From: Actinomycetes bacterium
Lineage (GTDB): Bacteria > Actinomycetota > Actinomycetes > Streptosporangiales > Streptosporangiaceae
Assembly: GCA_025964575.1 (NCBI GenBank)
Contig: JAOPYO010000480.1
Coordinates: 1 to 47,484 of the forward strand
Direction: 5' to 3'
DNA: 47,484 nucleotides
Shown here: positions 8,303 to 17,212 of the stretch, piece after piece
Numbering within the stretch: position 1 is the stretch's first letter
Layout: every line of letters starts with the position of its first letter
The notes under the pieces: generated by a model
Database searches by the model: none
What the model saw: only the letters and a program-made list of their open reading frames with translations
Told to the model about the DNA's origin: nothing
Program-made: the position numbers and the translations under genes

Positions 8303-9264
8303 CGTGTGCTCTCCCCACGCGCGGTGTACACGGCCGCCAGAATGATCGCCGCCTGCACCATCTGGGCGAGCGAGTCCGAGAGGTTGTGTTTGATGAGCGT
8401 CGCGCGGACGAGCTGAATCAGGAGCGCGCCCGCGACGGTGCCGAGCACCCGGACCCGGCCGCCGGAGAGCGGTGTGCCGCCCACGACGACAGCGGTGATC
8501 GCGGACAACTCCATGAGCAGTCCCAGCGAGGACGGGTCGCTGGCCTGCAGCCGGGCGGTGGCGAGGACACCGGCCGCCGCCGCGAGCAGGCCAGAGGCCA
8601 CATAAACGAGCAGCAGGATCCGCCGCACCGGCAGGCCGGACAGCTCGCTGGCGGTCCGGTTCCCGCCGATGGCGACGAGCCGCCGCCCGAACGTCGTGCG
8701 GCGCACCAGCGCCATCACCACGACGACGAGGACGAACGCGACCACGACGGGCAGTGGGATGCCGACGATGCTGGACGAGCCGAGGTCGAGCAGGTCCTGG
8801 TTGCGGATGTCCTTGAGCCGCCCGTCCGCCACGACGAGCGCGATTCCGCGTCCGCCGACGAACAATGCGAGGGTGGCGACGATCGGCTGCACGCCGGCGA
8901 ACGCCACGAGAGACCCGTTGACCAGGCCGACCGCCGCTCCGCCGAGGAGGGCGACGACGAGGGCGGGCAGGACGCCATAGCCGAGATAGAGAGGGAGCAG
9001 CGCGGCGGCGAGCGCCATCACCGAGCCCACCGACAGGTCGACCCCTTCGGTTCCGATCACCAGTGCCATGCCCAGCGAGACGATGACGATCGGCGCCACC
9101 TGGACGAGCTGGGTGCGCAGGTTCTCAGTGGTCAGGAAGTGCGGGGTGATCGCCGCGTTGACAACGATGAGCACGCCGATCGCGGCGTACACGCCATAGT
9201 CCTGCAACCAGGCCAGGATCCGGCCGCGGTCCGGCCGGGACAGGGTCAGGGTGGCCTCAGCCAT
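8299..9264 (-). CDS. sugar ABC transporter permease (YtfT-like)
   Basis: A 321-residue permease of the ribose/galactofuranose class, paralogous to the gene after it. Hallmarks are GTEGVDLSVGSVMALAAA (Glu replaces the usual second Gly/Thr neighbour) and VVVGGTPLSGGRVRVLGTV near the C-terminus, within about ten membrane segments. ATG at 9264 is preceded by GGGAGGAA and overlaps the end of the ATPase gene by eight bases; a start at 9282 is less well placed. It is coupled downstream to the second permease by an ATGA overlap. It acts with that permease, the double ATPase and the binding lipoprotein to import a sugar, probably a furanose, given the gene order. Confidence 0.9.
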   Translation of the reverse strand: MAEATLTLSRPDRGRILAWLQDYGVYAAIGVLIVVNAAITPHFLTTENLRTQLVQVAPIVIVSLGMALVIGTEGVDLSVGSVMALAAALLPLYLGYGVLPALVVALLGGAAVGLVNGSLVAFAGVQPIVATLALFVGGRGIALVVADGRLKDIRNQDLLDLGSSSIVGIPLPVVVAFVLVVVVMALVRRTTFGRRLVAIGGNRTASELSGLPVRRILLLVYVASGLLAAAAGVLATARLQASDPSSLGLLMELSAITAVVVGGTPLSGGRVRVLGTVAGALLIQLVRATLIKHNLSDSLAQMVQAAIILAAVYTARGESTR

Positions 9265-10792
9265 CACTTTCCTCCCGAACATGCGCCGCGATCGTGGTCA
9301 TCACGCCCTCCTCGGTGACCTCCGCGCCCGTCAGCTCGCCCACGACCGCTCCGTCCTTGAGCACGACCACCCGGTCGGAGCCCTCGACCAGCTCCTCCAG
9401 GTCCGAGGAGATGAGCAGCACGCCCAGTCCGGCCCGGGCAAGCTCGTCGATCAACGCCTGGACCTCCGCCTTGGCGCCGACGTCGATGCCCCGGGTGGGC
9501 TCGTCCAGGAGCAGGATCTTCGGTTCGGTGGCGAGCCAGCGGGCGAGGAGGACCTTCTGCTGGTTTCCGCCGGACAGCTCGGCGACCGGCTGGTGCGGGC
9601 CGACCGCCTTGATGCGCAGCCGCCGCATGAACGTCTCCACGATCTGGTCGATGCGCGCGTCCGAGACGACACCGGCGCGGGAGAGCCGGGGCAGCGCGGC
9701 GAGCGCGATGTTCTCTCGCACCGACAGCGTCGGGATGATGCCCTCGGCCCTGCGGTCCTCGGGCAGGAGGGCCACCCCGGCCTTGATCGCCGCCGCGGCC
9801 GAGCCGCGGCGCAGTGGCACGCCGGCCACCGTCACCCGCCCACCGTCCAGCGGCAGTACGCCGGCGATCGCCTTGGCCGTCTCGGTCCGGCCTGCCCCGA
9901 GCAGCCCACCGAGGCCGACGACCTCACCGGGCCGCACCGCGAGCGAAACGCCGTCGAGCACATGGCGGCGGGTGAGCCCGTGCGCCTCGACGACGGGCGC
10001 CCGGTCAGTGAGGTCGTGCGCGCCGGAGAACTTCGTGGTCCCCTCCGCGCGAACGTCCGCGACATCCCGGCCGAGCATCAGCGAGACGAGCCGCAGCCGT
10101 TCAAGCTCGGCGAGCGGCCCCTGATGAACCACCCGGCCGTCGCGCAGCACGGTGACACGGTCGCAGATCCGGTACAGCTCGTCCAGGCGGTGACTGACGT
10201 AGATCACCGAGATGCCGCGCTCGCGGAGACTTCCGATGACCCCGAAGAGGGTCTCCACCTCGCGCGGCTCCAGGGAGGAGGTCGGCTCGTCCATCACCAC
10301 CACCCGGGCGTCGACCGACACCGCCCGGGCGAGCGCGATCATCTGCTGCGCGCCGAGGCCCAGCGACCGCAGTGGGCGCCGCGCGTCGACGTCGACGCCA
10401 TAGGACGCCAGCGTCCGGGCGGCCTCTCGGTGCATGCGGCGAAAGTCGATGAGGCCGCGGCGGCGCGGCTCCCGGCCGAGGAGCAGGTTGCGCGCCACAC
10501 TCATCGCCGGTACCAGGCCGATCTCCTGGTGGACGGCCTGGATTCCGGCGCGCTGGGCCTCCAGCGGGCCGGCGAACTCGAACCGCCGGCCCGCCAGCCG
10601 TACCTCGCCCTCGTCTGGGCGGTGCACGCCGGTGATCACCTTGATCAGCGTCGACTTTCCGGCACCGTTCTCGCCGACCAGGGCGTGAACCTCCCCGGGC
10701 ACCAGTCCGACGGAGACCTGATCGAGGGCGACGACGCCGGTGAAGCGCTTGACGATGCCGCTCACCTCGAGCAGCGGACCGCCGTCTGGCAC
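9257..10792 (-). CDS. sugar ABC transporter ATPase, two nucleotide-binding domains (YtfR/RbsA-like)
   Basis: A cytoplasmic ATPase with two fused nucleotide-binding domains, as in RbsA, XylG and YtfR. Domain 1 has Walker A GENGAGKST, a degenerate signature LGLGAQQ and Walker B VVVMDEPTSSLE. Domain 2 has the variant Walker A GLLGAGRTE usual for this class, a canonical signature LSGGNQQKV and Walker B ILLLDEPTRGID. GTG at 10792 is preferred because it avoids overlap with the binding-protein gene, is preceded by GGGGGT, and puts PLLEVSGIVKRF at the usual N-terminal position. A GTG at 10855 would overlap by 50 bp. It is the second gene of the importer operon. Confidence 0.9.
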   Translation of the reverse strand: MPDGGPLLEVSGIVKRFTGVVALDQVSVGLVPGEVHALVGENGAGKSTLIKVITGVHRPDEGEVRLAGRRFEFAGPLEAQRAGIQAVHQEIGLVPAMSVARNLLLGREPRRRGLIDFRRMHREAARTLASYGVDVDARRPLRSLGLGAQQMIALARAVSVDARVVVMDEPTSSLEPREVETLFGVIGSLRERGISVIYVSHRLDELYRICDRVTVLRDGRVVHQGPLAELERLRLVSLMLGRDVADVRAEGTTKFSGAHDLTDRAPVVEAHGLTRRHVLDGVSLAVRPGEVVGLGGLLGAGRTETAKAIAGVLPLDGGRVTVAGVPLRRGSAAAAIKAGVALLPEDRRAEGIIPTLSVRENIALAALPRLSRAGVVSDARIDQIVETFMRRLRIKAVGPHQPVAELSGGNQQKVLLARWLATEPKILLLDEPTRGIDVGAKAEVQALIDELARAGLGVLLISSDLEELVEGSDRVVVLKDGAVVGELTGAEVTEEGVMTTIAAHVREESDG

Positions 10793-10805
10793 GAGGACCC
10801 CCGGG

Positions 10806-11882
10806 TCAGTAGGCGGAGGACAGGGACTGCCGGGCGTTGCCGGAGTCGTACTCACGGTCGGAGATGATCACCTTGTCGGGGATCGGACTCCCGTCGAGGA
10901 ACTTCTGCAGGGTCTGGAACGCCAGCGGCCCGAACCGCGGATTGGACTCAACGACGGCGTAGATCCAGCCGTCGACGATGCCCTGGACCGCGTTGCGGGT
11001 CCCATCGACCGACACGATCTTGATGGCTCCGGCCTTCTTGCCCGCTCCCTTGAGGGCGGTGACCGCGCCAAGCGCCATCTCGTCGTTCTCGGCGTAGAGG
11101 CCGGTCACGTCCGGGTTGCTCTGAATCATCTGCTCGGTGACCTGCTGACCCTTCTCGCGGGCGAACTCGCCGGTCTGCTCGAAGGTGATCTGGATGCCGG
11201 GTGCCCGCTGCCGGAGCTCGTCCTTGAAGCCGTTGGTGCGGTCCGTGGTGACGTTGTTGCCAGAGGCGCCGAGCAAGATGGCCACCTTGCCCTTGCCGCC
11301 GAGCGCCTTGATCATCTGGTCGGCCGCCCGCTTACCCTGCTGGTAGAAGTCCGACCCGATGAAGGTCACGTAGTCCTTGCAGGACGTCGCGTTGATCTTG
11401 CGGTCGACGGTGATGATCGGTATGTGCCGCGCCGAGGCCTGCTGTATCACCGGCTCCCAGCCGTCGGAGTTGAGCGGCGCGATGACCAGCGCCTGGGCGC
11501 CCTGGGCTATGAGCTGCTGCACGTCGCTGATCTGCTTGTTGAACTGGGACTGGCCGTTCGTGGTCTTGAAGTTCGCGACGCCGGTCCGCTTGGCCTCGGC
11601 CTTGATCGACTGGGTCTCGGCGATGCGGAACGGGTTCGCCTCCTTCTCCGACTGCGAGAACCCGACCACTCCGGTCTTGAGATCGAACTTCTTGCCCCCG
11701 AACGCGTCGATCGTGCAGGACGGCGTGGAGCCGGCGGGTGTCTGAGCCACCTGCTGCTGGGCATGGGTGTCCTGGGCACTGGGCTGCTGCTTGTCTTCGG
11801 ACTTGGCGCAGCCGGCGACTGCGACGGCGAGCGCGGCGAGGGCGGCGGCCGTACGTGTGCGGCGGCTCGGGGGCGCTGTCAT
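10806..11882 (-). CDS. sugar ABC transporter substrate-binding lipoprotein (YtfQ-like)
   Basis: A 358-residue periplasmic-binding-protein-type lipoprotein. The signal peptide ends in lipobox VAGC near residue 22, so the protein is anchored outside the membrane. The mature part is a type I sugar-binding fold: VGFSQSEKEANPFRIAETQS, then a strand ALVIAPLNSDGWEP, then IITVDRKI, and ALGAVTALKGAGKKAG in the C-lobe. SEKEANPFR resembles YtfQ, the galactofuranose-binding protein. ATG at 11882 follows GGAAGGA; an upstream in-frame start lacks a signal peptide at the right place. It is the first gene of the importer operon, transcribed from a promoter with perfect TTGACA at 11942-11947 and flanked by CGATC-type sites, suggesting sugar-responsive repression. 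Confidence 0.92.
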   Translation of the reverse strand: MTAPPSRRTRTAAALAALAVAVAGCAKSEDKQQPSAQDTHAQQQVAQTPAGSTPSCTIDAFGGKKFDLKTGVVGFSQSEKEANPFRIAETQSIKAEAKRTGVANFKTTNGQSQFNKQISDVQQLIAQGAQALVIAPLNSDGWEPVIQQASARHIPIITVDRKINATSCKDYVTFIGSDFYQQGKRAADQMIKALGGKGKVAILLGASGNNVTTDRTNGFKDELRQRAPGIQITFEQTGEFAREKGQQVTEQMIQSNPDVTGLYAENDEMALGAVTALKGAGKKAGAIKIVSVDGTRNAVQGIVDGWIYAVVESNPRFGPLAFQTLQKFLDGSPIPDKVIISDREYDSGNARQSLSSAY

Positions 11883-11916
11883 GGGCGAGTCCTTCCCAAG
11901 CGGGGCTAGGTTCCCG

Positions 11917-11947
11917 TATTGAGCCATTTTCGATCGGCTTCTGTCAA
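11917..11947 (-). promoter_or_regulatory. promoter of the sugar importer operon
   Basis: On the minus strand a perfect -35 TTGACA (11947-11942) is followed after 19 bases by TCAATA (11922-11917), a plausible -10. It lies about 35 bp upstream of the binding-protein start. One candidate operator lies in the spacer and one immediately upstream of the -35 box. Confidence 0.6.
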
Positions 11948-12060
11948 TACCGATCAGGGCCTGGGATTTCACCGGCCTTCAAGAGGCCAGGTAGCGCCCC
12001 AGGTCAGCGACTGACTTCGATCGCCCCTGCCGAAAAAGCCGCCTGCGGTCTCATCCGATC
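11930..12060. promoter_or_regulatory. cluster of YCGATC candidate operators between importer and glycoside hydrolase
   Basis: Four sites on the plus strand: TCGATC at 11930, CCGATC at 11950 (20 bp apart, flanking the importer -35 box), TCGATC at 12017 and CCGATC at 12055. The same core recurs near the DeoR and second ATPase genes. DeoR-family repressors often bind direct repeats spaced by a helical turn, so these are candidate DeoR sites for both divergent transcripts. This is inference from recurrence and placement. Confidence 0.45.
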
Positions 12061-12227
12061 TGAATATTGCAATTTCGGTCAGACACGCTCATGCTGGGCC
12101 CATTCGCCTCAGGGGCCGCATCTAGCCAGGGAAGTGATGCCTCGCCGCCGACCCGCCGCCTCCCGCGTACACCGATCCTGCCGATCCCGTCCGCCCACCC
12201 CCCGGCAACGCAGATTGGAGTCCGTCC

Positions 12228-14738
12228 TTGCTCGCACTGCGATCATCTCGACCGGCCCGCCCCCGTGGCCCGGCCACCGTCCTCGCCATCGCCCTCACAC
12301 TGCTGGCCGCCCTGGTGGTCCCGGCCCGCTCCGCAGCGGCCGAACCTCAGGCGGGCTGGCAGGCCCAGACCCCGCCGCTGACGACCCCCTGGACCCATCA
12401 GGTCTCCCCGACGAACGCGCTGCCGGACTATCCACGCCCGCAACTGACCCGATCCCGCTGGCAGAACCTCAACGGCGTCTGGCAGTTCGCCGAGGCGTCC
12501 ACCGATGCCACGCCGCCCACCGGGCAGGGCCTTGCGGAGCGGATCCTCGTGCCGTACCCGGTCGAGTCGGCGCTGTCCGGGATCAAGCGGCACGTCGACC
12601 ACATGTGGTACCGCCGCACGTTCACCGTGCCGCGCACCTGGCGGGGCCGGCTGCTGCTGCACTTCCAGGCCGTCGACTACCAGGCCGCCGTCTACGTCAA
12701 CGGCACGAAGGTCGCGACACACAAGGGCGGCTACGACTCCTTCTCCGCCGACGTCACCGACGCGCTGCGCGGGACCGGCCCGCAGGAGCTGACCGTCGGC
12801 GTCGACGACACGACCGCCACCGGCAGCCAGCCGGTCGGCAAGCAGCGCGCCAGCGGCGACGGGATCTTCTACACGCCGTCCTCCGGGATCTGGCAGACCG
12901 TGTGGATGGAACCGGTGTCCGCCGCGTACATCGAGCGGCTCGACACCACCCCCGACCTGCCCGCCCAGGAACTCCGGCTGACCGCCACCGCCTCCGGCGC
13001 ATCCGGGCTGACGGTCGAGGCGGTCGCGTACGCCGGGCACCGGCAAGTGGGGCGGGCCACCGGCGCGCCCGGCGCCGAGTTGCGCGTCCCCGTGCGAAAA
13101 CCCCACCTGTGGACACCCGACGACCCGTACCTCTACACGCTGAAGGTGCGCATCCGCCAGGGCCCCAAGGTCGTCGACGAGGTCGGCTCGTACTTCGGGA
13201 TGCGCTCGATCACCCGCGGGAAGGGCCCCGACGGCAAGGTCCGGATGCTACTGAACGGCACGTTCGTCATGCAGGTCGGCACGCTCGACCAGGGCTTCTG
13301 GCCGGATGGCATCTACACGGCGCCGACCGATGCCGCGCTCCGCTTCGACCTTGAGGCGCACAAACGCCTCGGCTTCAACATGGTCCGCAAGCACGTCAAG
13401 GTCGAGCCGGACCGGTGGTACTACTGGGCCGACCGGCTGGGCCTGCTGGTCTGGCAGGACATGCCGTCCACGTTCGGCGGGCACTCGCCGCCCGCGGCCG
13501 TCAAGACGCAGTTCGAGACCGAGCTGCGCGCCCTCGTCGAGCAGCACCGCAGTCACCCGTCAATCGTCGTGTGGGTGCCGTTCAACGAGGGCTGGGGCGA
13601 GTACGAGCCGGGCCGGATCGTTGACCAGATCCAGAGCTGGGACCCCAGCCGGCTGGTCAACGCCGACAGCGGCGTCAACTGCTGCGACTCGCTGCCCGAC
13701 AACGGCGAGGGGAACATCTACGACAACCACGCCTATGTCGGCCCCGGCGCGCCCACCCAGCAGGGCGACCGGGCGACCGTGGACGGGGAATACGGTGGGC
13801 TCGGACTCAAGGTCGACGGCCACATGTACGACCCCGCCCACGGCTTCGCCTATGAGATGGAGCCCGACGCGGCCACGCTCACCCGCCGCTACACCGAGCT
13901 GCAGAACAAGCTGCTCCAGATCGAGAAGAGATGCGGAGTCTCCGCCTCGGTCTACACCCAGATCAGTGACGTGGAGAACGAGCTCAACGGCATCTACACC
14001 TACGACCGCAGGGTGCTCAAACCCGCGGCCGACCAGGTACGGAACGCCAACCGAGCGCTGATCAAGGCCTCCGGTTCGGTCGGCGACGGCGGAGGCACGA
14101 CGTATCCGCCCGGCACACCTGGGCTCGACGGCGTGAGCTTCTACCCGCTCGACGAGGGCACCGGCACGGTCTCCCGCGACGCCGTGGGTAGTCACAACGC
14201 GACACTCGTGAACGGTCCGCAGTGGACGGCCGGGCGGTCCGGCTCCGCGCTGCAGTTCAACGGATCGAACCAGTACGCAGACACCGGTGCCGCGATCCTC
14301 GACACGACGGGCAACTACAGCGTCTCGGCGTGGGTGAGGCTCGACCGGCTCGGCTCGTTCGCCACCGCGGTCAGCCAGGACGGGGACGGCAACAGCGCCT
14401 TCTTCCTGCAGTACTCCGGGGCGGACAACCGGTTCGCATTCAGCTTCGCCGGGATCCGGGCGCTTGCGCCCACCGCCCCGCAAACCGGCCAGTGGTACCA
14501 CCTCACCGGCGTCCGCGACGCCGCGAGCGGCACCCTGACGCTCTACGTCAACGGTCAGAAGGCCGGCAGCGCGGCGGCCTGCCTCGGCGACGCGTCCACT
14601 GGTCACACGGTGATCGGCCGGGGCATGTACGGAGGCAACCAGGTCGACTTCTGGCCAGGCACGGTCGATCAGGTGCACGTCTTCGACCGCGCCCTGCCGG
14701 CCGACGAGGTCGCCCAGCTGTACCAGTCCGGTAAGTAA
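12228..14738 (+). CDS. secreted glycoside hydrolase family 2 protein with C-terminal LamG domain
   Basis: An 836-residue exported enzyme. A signal peptide covers about 1-38. The GH2 sugar-binding domain begins near PRPQLTRSRWQNLNGVW and includes the HMWYRRTFTVP strand. The immunoglobulin-like domain follows, then a TIM barrel with MVRKHVKVEPDRWYYWAD. The acid/base Glu is in FNEGWGEYE near residue 453 and the candidate nucleophile Glu in DGEYGG near 520. From about 631 a concanavalin-like LamG domain (SFYPLDEGTGTV, TLYVNGQKAG) ends the protein. It probably releases sugars from polysaccharide or glycoconjugates for the divergently encoded importer. Specificity within GH2 (galactosidase, glucuronidase, mannosidase, arabinosidase) is not readable. 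TTG at 12228 is chosen for GGAG at 12217-12220. Confidence 0.9.
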   Translation: MLALRSSRPARPRGPATVLAIALTLLAALVVPARSAAAEPQAGWQAQTPPLTTPWTHQVSPTNALPDYPRPQLTRSRWQNLNGVWQFAEASTDATPPTGQGLAERILVPYPVESALSGIKRHVDHMWYRRTFTVPRTWRGRLLLHFQAVDYQAAVYVNGTKVATHKGGYDSFSADVTDALRGTGPQELTVGVDDTTATGSQPVGKQRASGDGIFYTPSSGIWQTVWMEPVSAAYIERLDTTPDLPAQELRLTATASGASGLTVEAVAYAGHRQVGRATGAPGAELRVPVRKPHLWTPDDPYLYTLKVRIRQGPKVVDEVGSYFGMRSITRGKGPDGKVRMLLNGTFVMQVGTLDQGFWPDGIYTAPTDAALRFDLEAHKRLGFNMVRKHVKVEPDRWYYWADRLGLLVWQDMPSTFGGHSPPAAVKTQFETELRALVEQHRSHPSIVVWVPFNEGWGEYEPGRIVDQIQSWDPSRLVNADSGVNCCDSLPDNGEGNIYDNHAYVGPGAPTQQGDRATVDGEYGGLGLKVDGHMYDPAHGFAYEMEPDAATLTRRYTELQNKLLQIEKRCGVSASVYTQISDVENELNGIYTYDRRVLKPAADQVRNANRALIKASGSVGDGGGTTYPPGTPGLDGVSFYPLDEGTGTVSRDAVGSHNATLVNGPQWTAGRSGSALQFNGSNQYADTGAAILDTTGNYSVSAWVRLDRLGSFATAVSQDGDGNSAFFLQYSGADNRFAFSFAGIRALAPTAPQTGQWYHLTGVRDAASGTLTLYVNGQKAGSAAACLGDASTGHTVIGRGMYGGNQVDFWPGTVDQVHVFDRALPADEVAQLYQSGK

Positions 14739-14751
14739 GCAGCACCGATCG

Positions 14752-14783
14752 AGGGGGAGGGGCCGAACAGCGCCCCTCCCCCT
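14752..14783. terminator. bidirectional hairpin terminator
   Basis: A 12-bp perfect stem, arms AGGGGGAGGGGC and GCCCCTCCCCCT, with an 8-base loop. It lies in the 47-bp gap between the convergent glycoside hydrolase and second ATPase genes. Confidence 0.85.
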
Positions 14784-14785
14784 AC

Positions 14786-16297
14786 CTAGTCCCCGATACT
14801 TGCCGCCATCGCCGCGATGATGCCCTCCTCGGTGACGGCGGCGCCCGTGAGCTCGGCCGCGACCTCGCCGTCACGCAGCACCACAACTCGGTCGCAACCG
14901 GTCACGAGCTCTTCCAGGTCGGACGAGATCAGCAGGATCGCGAGCCCGTCGACCGCGAGTTCGTCGAGGAGGTCCTGCATCTGGGCCTTGGCTCCGATGT
15001 CGATACCGCGAGTGGGCTCGTCCAGCAGCAGCACCTTGGGGTGCAGGGCGAGCCAGCGCGCCAGCAGGACCTTCTGCTGGTTGCCGCTGGAGAGCTCGGT
15101 GACCTTCTGGTGCGGTGAGGTCGCCTTGATGCCCAGCCGCCGCATGAAGGTGTCCGCCACGCGGTCGATCCGGGCGTTGGACACCACACCGAAGCGCGAC
15201 AGCCGCGGCAGCGCGGCGAGCGCGATGTTGTCGCGGATGGACAGGGTCGGGATGATGCCCTCGGTGCTGCGGTTCTCGGGGAGCAGTCCGATGCCGGCCC
15301 GGATGGCGCCGGCGACGGACCGCCGGCGCAGCGGCGCGCCCGCCACGGTCACCTGCCCGGCGTCCAGCGTCAGCGCGCCGGCGATGGCCTTGGCTGTCTC
15401 GGTCCGGCCCGCGCCGAGCAGCCCGCCGAGCCCGAGGACCTCGCCCTGGCGGAGCTCGATCGAGACGTCGGTGAGGGCGTGCCGCCGGGTCAGCCCACTG
15501 GCCCGCAGGAACGGCGGGTCACCGGGCTGCTCGGGGAATCCGCCGGGCTGCTCCGCCGGCAGGTGGGTCAGGTTCCGGCCGAGCATGAGCGAGACCAGGG
15601 TGCGGCGGTCGATACCGGCCAGCGGGCCCGTGTGCGCGACCCGGCCCTCGCGCAGCACCGTGACCTGGTCGCAGAGCTCGTACAGCTCCTCCAGCCGGTG
15701 ACTCACATAGAGCACCGCCCTGCCTCGCTCGCGCTGGGCACTGGTGACCCGGAACAGCGTCTCGATCTCGGCCGGCTCCATCACCGCAGTGGGCTCGTCC
15801 ATGATGATGATCTGCGCGTCGGCCGTGACGGCGCGGGCCAGTGCGACGAGCTTCTGGGCACCGGTGCCCAACGAGCGCAGCGGGCGACGGACGTCGACGT
15901 TCAGGCCGTACTCACGCAGGATCTCGTCGGCCCGGTCGTGCATCAGGGCGGTGTCGATCAGGCCGAGCCGGGTCCGCGGCTCGCCACCGAGGAACAGGTT
16001 GCGGGCCACTCCCATCGAAGGGACGAGGTTGTCATCCTGGTAGATCGCCCGGATCCCGGCGCGCTGGGCGTCCAGCGGGCCGTCGAAGGTCAGCCGCTGC
16101 CCGCGCCGGCGGAGCCGACCGGCGTCCGGGGGACACACCCCGGACAGCACCTTGACCAAGGTGGACTTGCCGGCGCCGTTCTCGCCGGCCAGCGCGTGCA
16201 CCTCGCCACGGGCGAGGGTGAGTGAGACGTGGTCAAGGGCGAGCGTGCCCGGAAAGGTCTTCAGGATCCCGGCGGCTTCGAGGACGCTTGCTACCAC
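14786..16297 (-). CDS. orphan sugar ABC transporter ATPase, two nucleotide-binding domains
   Basis: A 503-residue double ATPase closely related to the one at 9257-10792 (long shared blocks such as GLGGLLGAGRTETAKAIAG and NIALAALPRLSR). No permease or binding protein is beside it. Domain 1 has Walker A GENGAGKST, a degenerate signature LGTGAQKLV and Walker B IIIMDEPTAVME. Domain 2 has GLLGAGRTE, the signature LSSGNQQKV (Ser in place of the first Gly of the usual SGGN) and Walker B VLLLDEPTRGID. It may energise a permease encoded elsewhere, replace the first ATPase, or be a diverged duplicate. GTG at 16297 follows GGGAGGAG. It lies downstream of the DeoR gene in the same direction. Confidence 0.88.
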   Translation of the reverse strand: MVASVLEAAGILKTFPGTLALDHVSLTLARGEVHALAGENGAGKSTLVKVLSGVCPPDAGRLRRRGQRLTFDGPLDAQRAGIRAIYQDDNLVPSMGVARNLFLGGEPRTRLGLIDTALMHDRADEILREYGLNVDVRRPLRSLGTGAQKLVALARAVTADAQIIIMDEPTAVMEPAEIETLFRVTSAQRERGRAVLYVSHRLEELYELCDQVTVLREGRVAHTGPLAGIDRRTLVSLMLGRNLTHLPAEQPGGFPEQPGDPPFLRASGLTRRHALTDVSIELRQGEVLGLGGLLGAGRTETAKAIAGALTLDAGQVTVAGAPLRRRSVAGAIRAGIGLLPENRSTEGIIPTLSIRDNIALAALPRLSRFGVVSNARIDRVADTFMRRLGIKATSPHQKVTELSSGNQQKVLLARWLALHPKVLLLDEPTRGIDIGAKAQMQDLLDELAVDGLAILLISSDLEELVTGCDRVVVLRDGEVAAELTGAAVTEEGIIAAMAASIGD

Positions 16298-16390
16298 GAG
16301 ACTCCTCCCGGGTGTGTCCACAACCAGTCCACCGATCGTGATCCTATTGCGAAACAACCTCGTAACGATATGGAAACCATTCGGCCACGT

Positions 16391-16410
16391 TCGATCAGAA
16401 TCGATCTAAA
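16391..16410. promoter_or_regulatory. 10-bp direct repeat, candidate DeoR operator
   Basis: Two adjacent decamers, TCGATCAGAA and TCGATCTAAA, spaced exactly one helical turn. They span the 3' end of the DeoR gene, about 95 bp upstream of the second ATPase start. The core equals the YCGATC sites in front of the importer and the DeoR gene (CCGATC at 17247). The placement suits a repressor site for the second ATPase. Confidence 0.5.
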
Positions 16411-17212
16411 GCCGGGCGACGTGAATCCGGACGCCCCGCGCGCTCAGCTCGTGCAGTTCGTCCTGGGCGGCCGCGTCCCCCGTCACCAGGTGGTCTATCT
16501 GTTCCGCCGGCACCGTCTGCACCATGGTGTTGACGCCGATCTTGGTGTGGTCGGCGAGCACCACGACCTCCTCCGCGGACGCCGCGAGGGCCTTGTCGGT
16601 GCTGGCCACCTGCATGTTGGGGGTGGACAGCCCACGCTCGGCGGTGAGCCCGTTGCCCGATATGAAGGCGCGGCGCATCCGCAGCCCGGCGAGCGACCGC
16701 TCGGCGGCGCTGCCCACGAGAGCCTGGACGGAGCCGCGCAGGGTGCCGCCGGTCACCACGACCTCGATGCGCGGGAACCCGGCCAGCGCCTGGGCCACGA
16801 GCAGCGAGTTGGTGACGACGGCCAGCTCGGTGTGCCCGGTCAGCCGCTGCGCCAGCGCGTGCGTGGTGGTCCCCGGGCCGATCACGATGGCGTCACCGTC
16901 CTCGACCAGGGCGGCGGCGAGGTCCGCGATCGCCGCCTTCTCGGCCTTGGCGACCTGCGCCTTCTGAAGATAGGTGGGCTCACGGGACAACTCGCCGGGC
17001 AGTGACGCGCCGCCATGGTGGCGGTCCAGCAGGCCGTCGGCCTCCAATGCGCGCACGTCCCTGCGCACGGTCACCTCGGAGGACTGGACGGCCTGCGCGA
17101 GCTGCCGGAGCGAGAGCGTGCCGTTGGCCCGGAGCAGTTCGACGATGCGCTGGCGGCGTTCGGCGCCGAAGACGGGCTTGCGACCGTCCCCCGGCCCCTG
17201 CACGTCGCTCAC
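16406..17212 (-). CDS. DeoR/GlpR-family transcriptional regulator
   Basis: A 268-residue regulator. The N-terminal DeoR winged helix runs from RQRIVELLRANGTLSLRQLA through SSEVTVRRDVRALEADGLL to HHGGA. The C-terminal effector domain has the phosphosugar-binding style of the family (IVIGPGTTTHALAQRL, VVTNSLLVAQAL, VVTGGTLRG). Such proteins repress sugar catabolic operons and release DNA on binding a phosphorylated sugar. It is the obvious candidate regulator for the adjacent importer, glycoside hydrolase and second ATPase. GTG at 17212 is chosen for GGGAGGTGG upstream. CCGATC at 17247-17252 may be an autoregulatory site. Confidence 0.9.
   Translation of the reverse strand: MSDVQGPGDGRKPVFGAERRQRIVELLRANGTLSLRQLAQAVQSSEVTVRRDVRALEADGLLDRHHGGASLPGELSREPTYLQKAQVAKAEKAAIADLAAALVEDGDAIVIGPGTTTHALAQRLTGHTELAVVTNSLLVAQALAGFPRIEVVVTGGTLRGSVQALVGSAAERSLAGLRMRRAFISGNGLTAERGLSTPNMQVASTDKALAASAEEVVVLADHTKIGVNTMVQTVPAEQIDHLVTGDAAAQDELHELSARGVRIHVARL

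Noticed and set aside
9251..10867. Long plus-strand reading frame (over 500 codons) opposite the sugar ATPase gene
   Set aside because: It is antisense to a clearly recognised two-domain ATPase, has a repetitive His/Arg/Asp-rich composition and no motif; long antisense frames are normal in high-GC DNA.
11738..13354. Plus-strand frame of over 500 codons spanning the importer start, the divergent promoter and the GH2 gene
   Set aside because: It runs through the promoter region and two recognised genes in other frames; Arg/Pro-rich shadow sequence.
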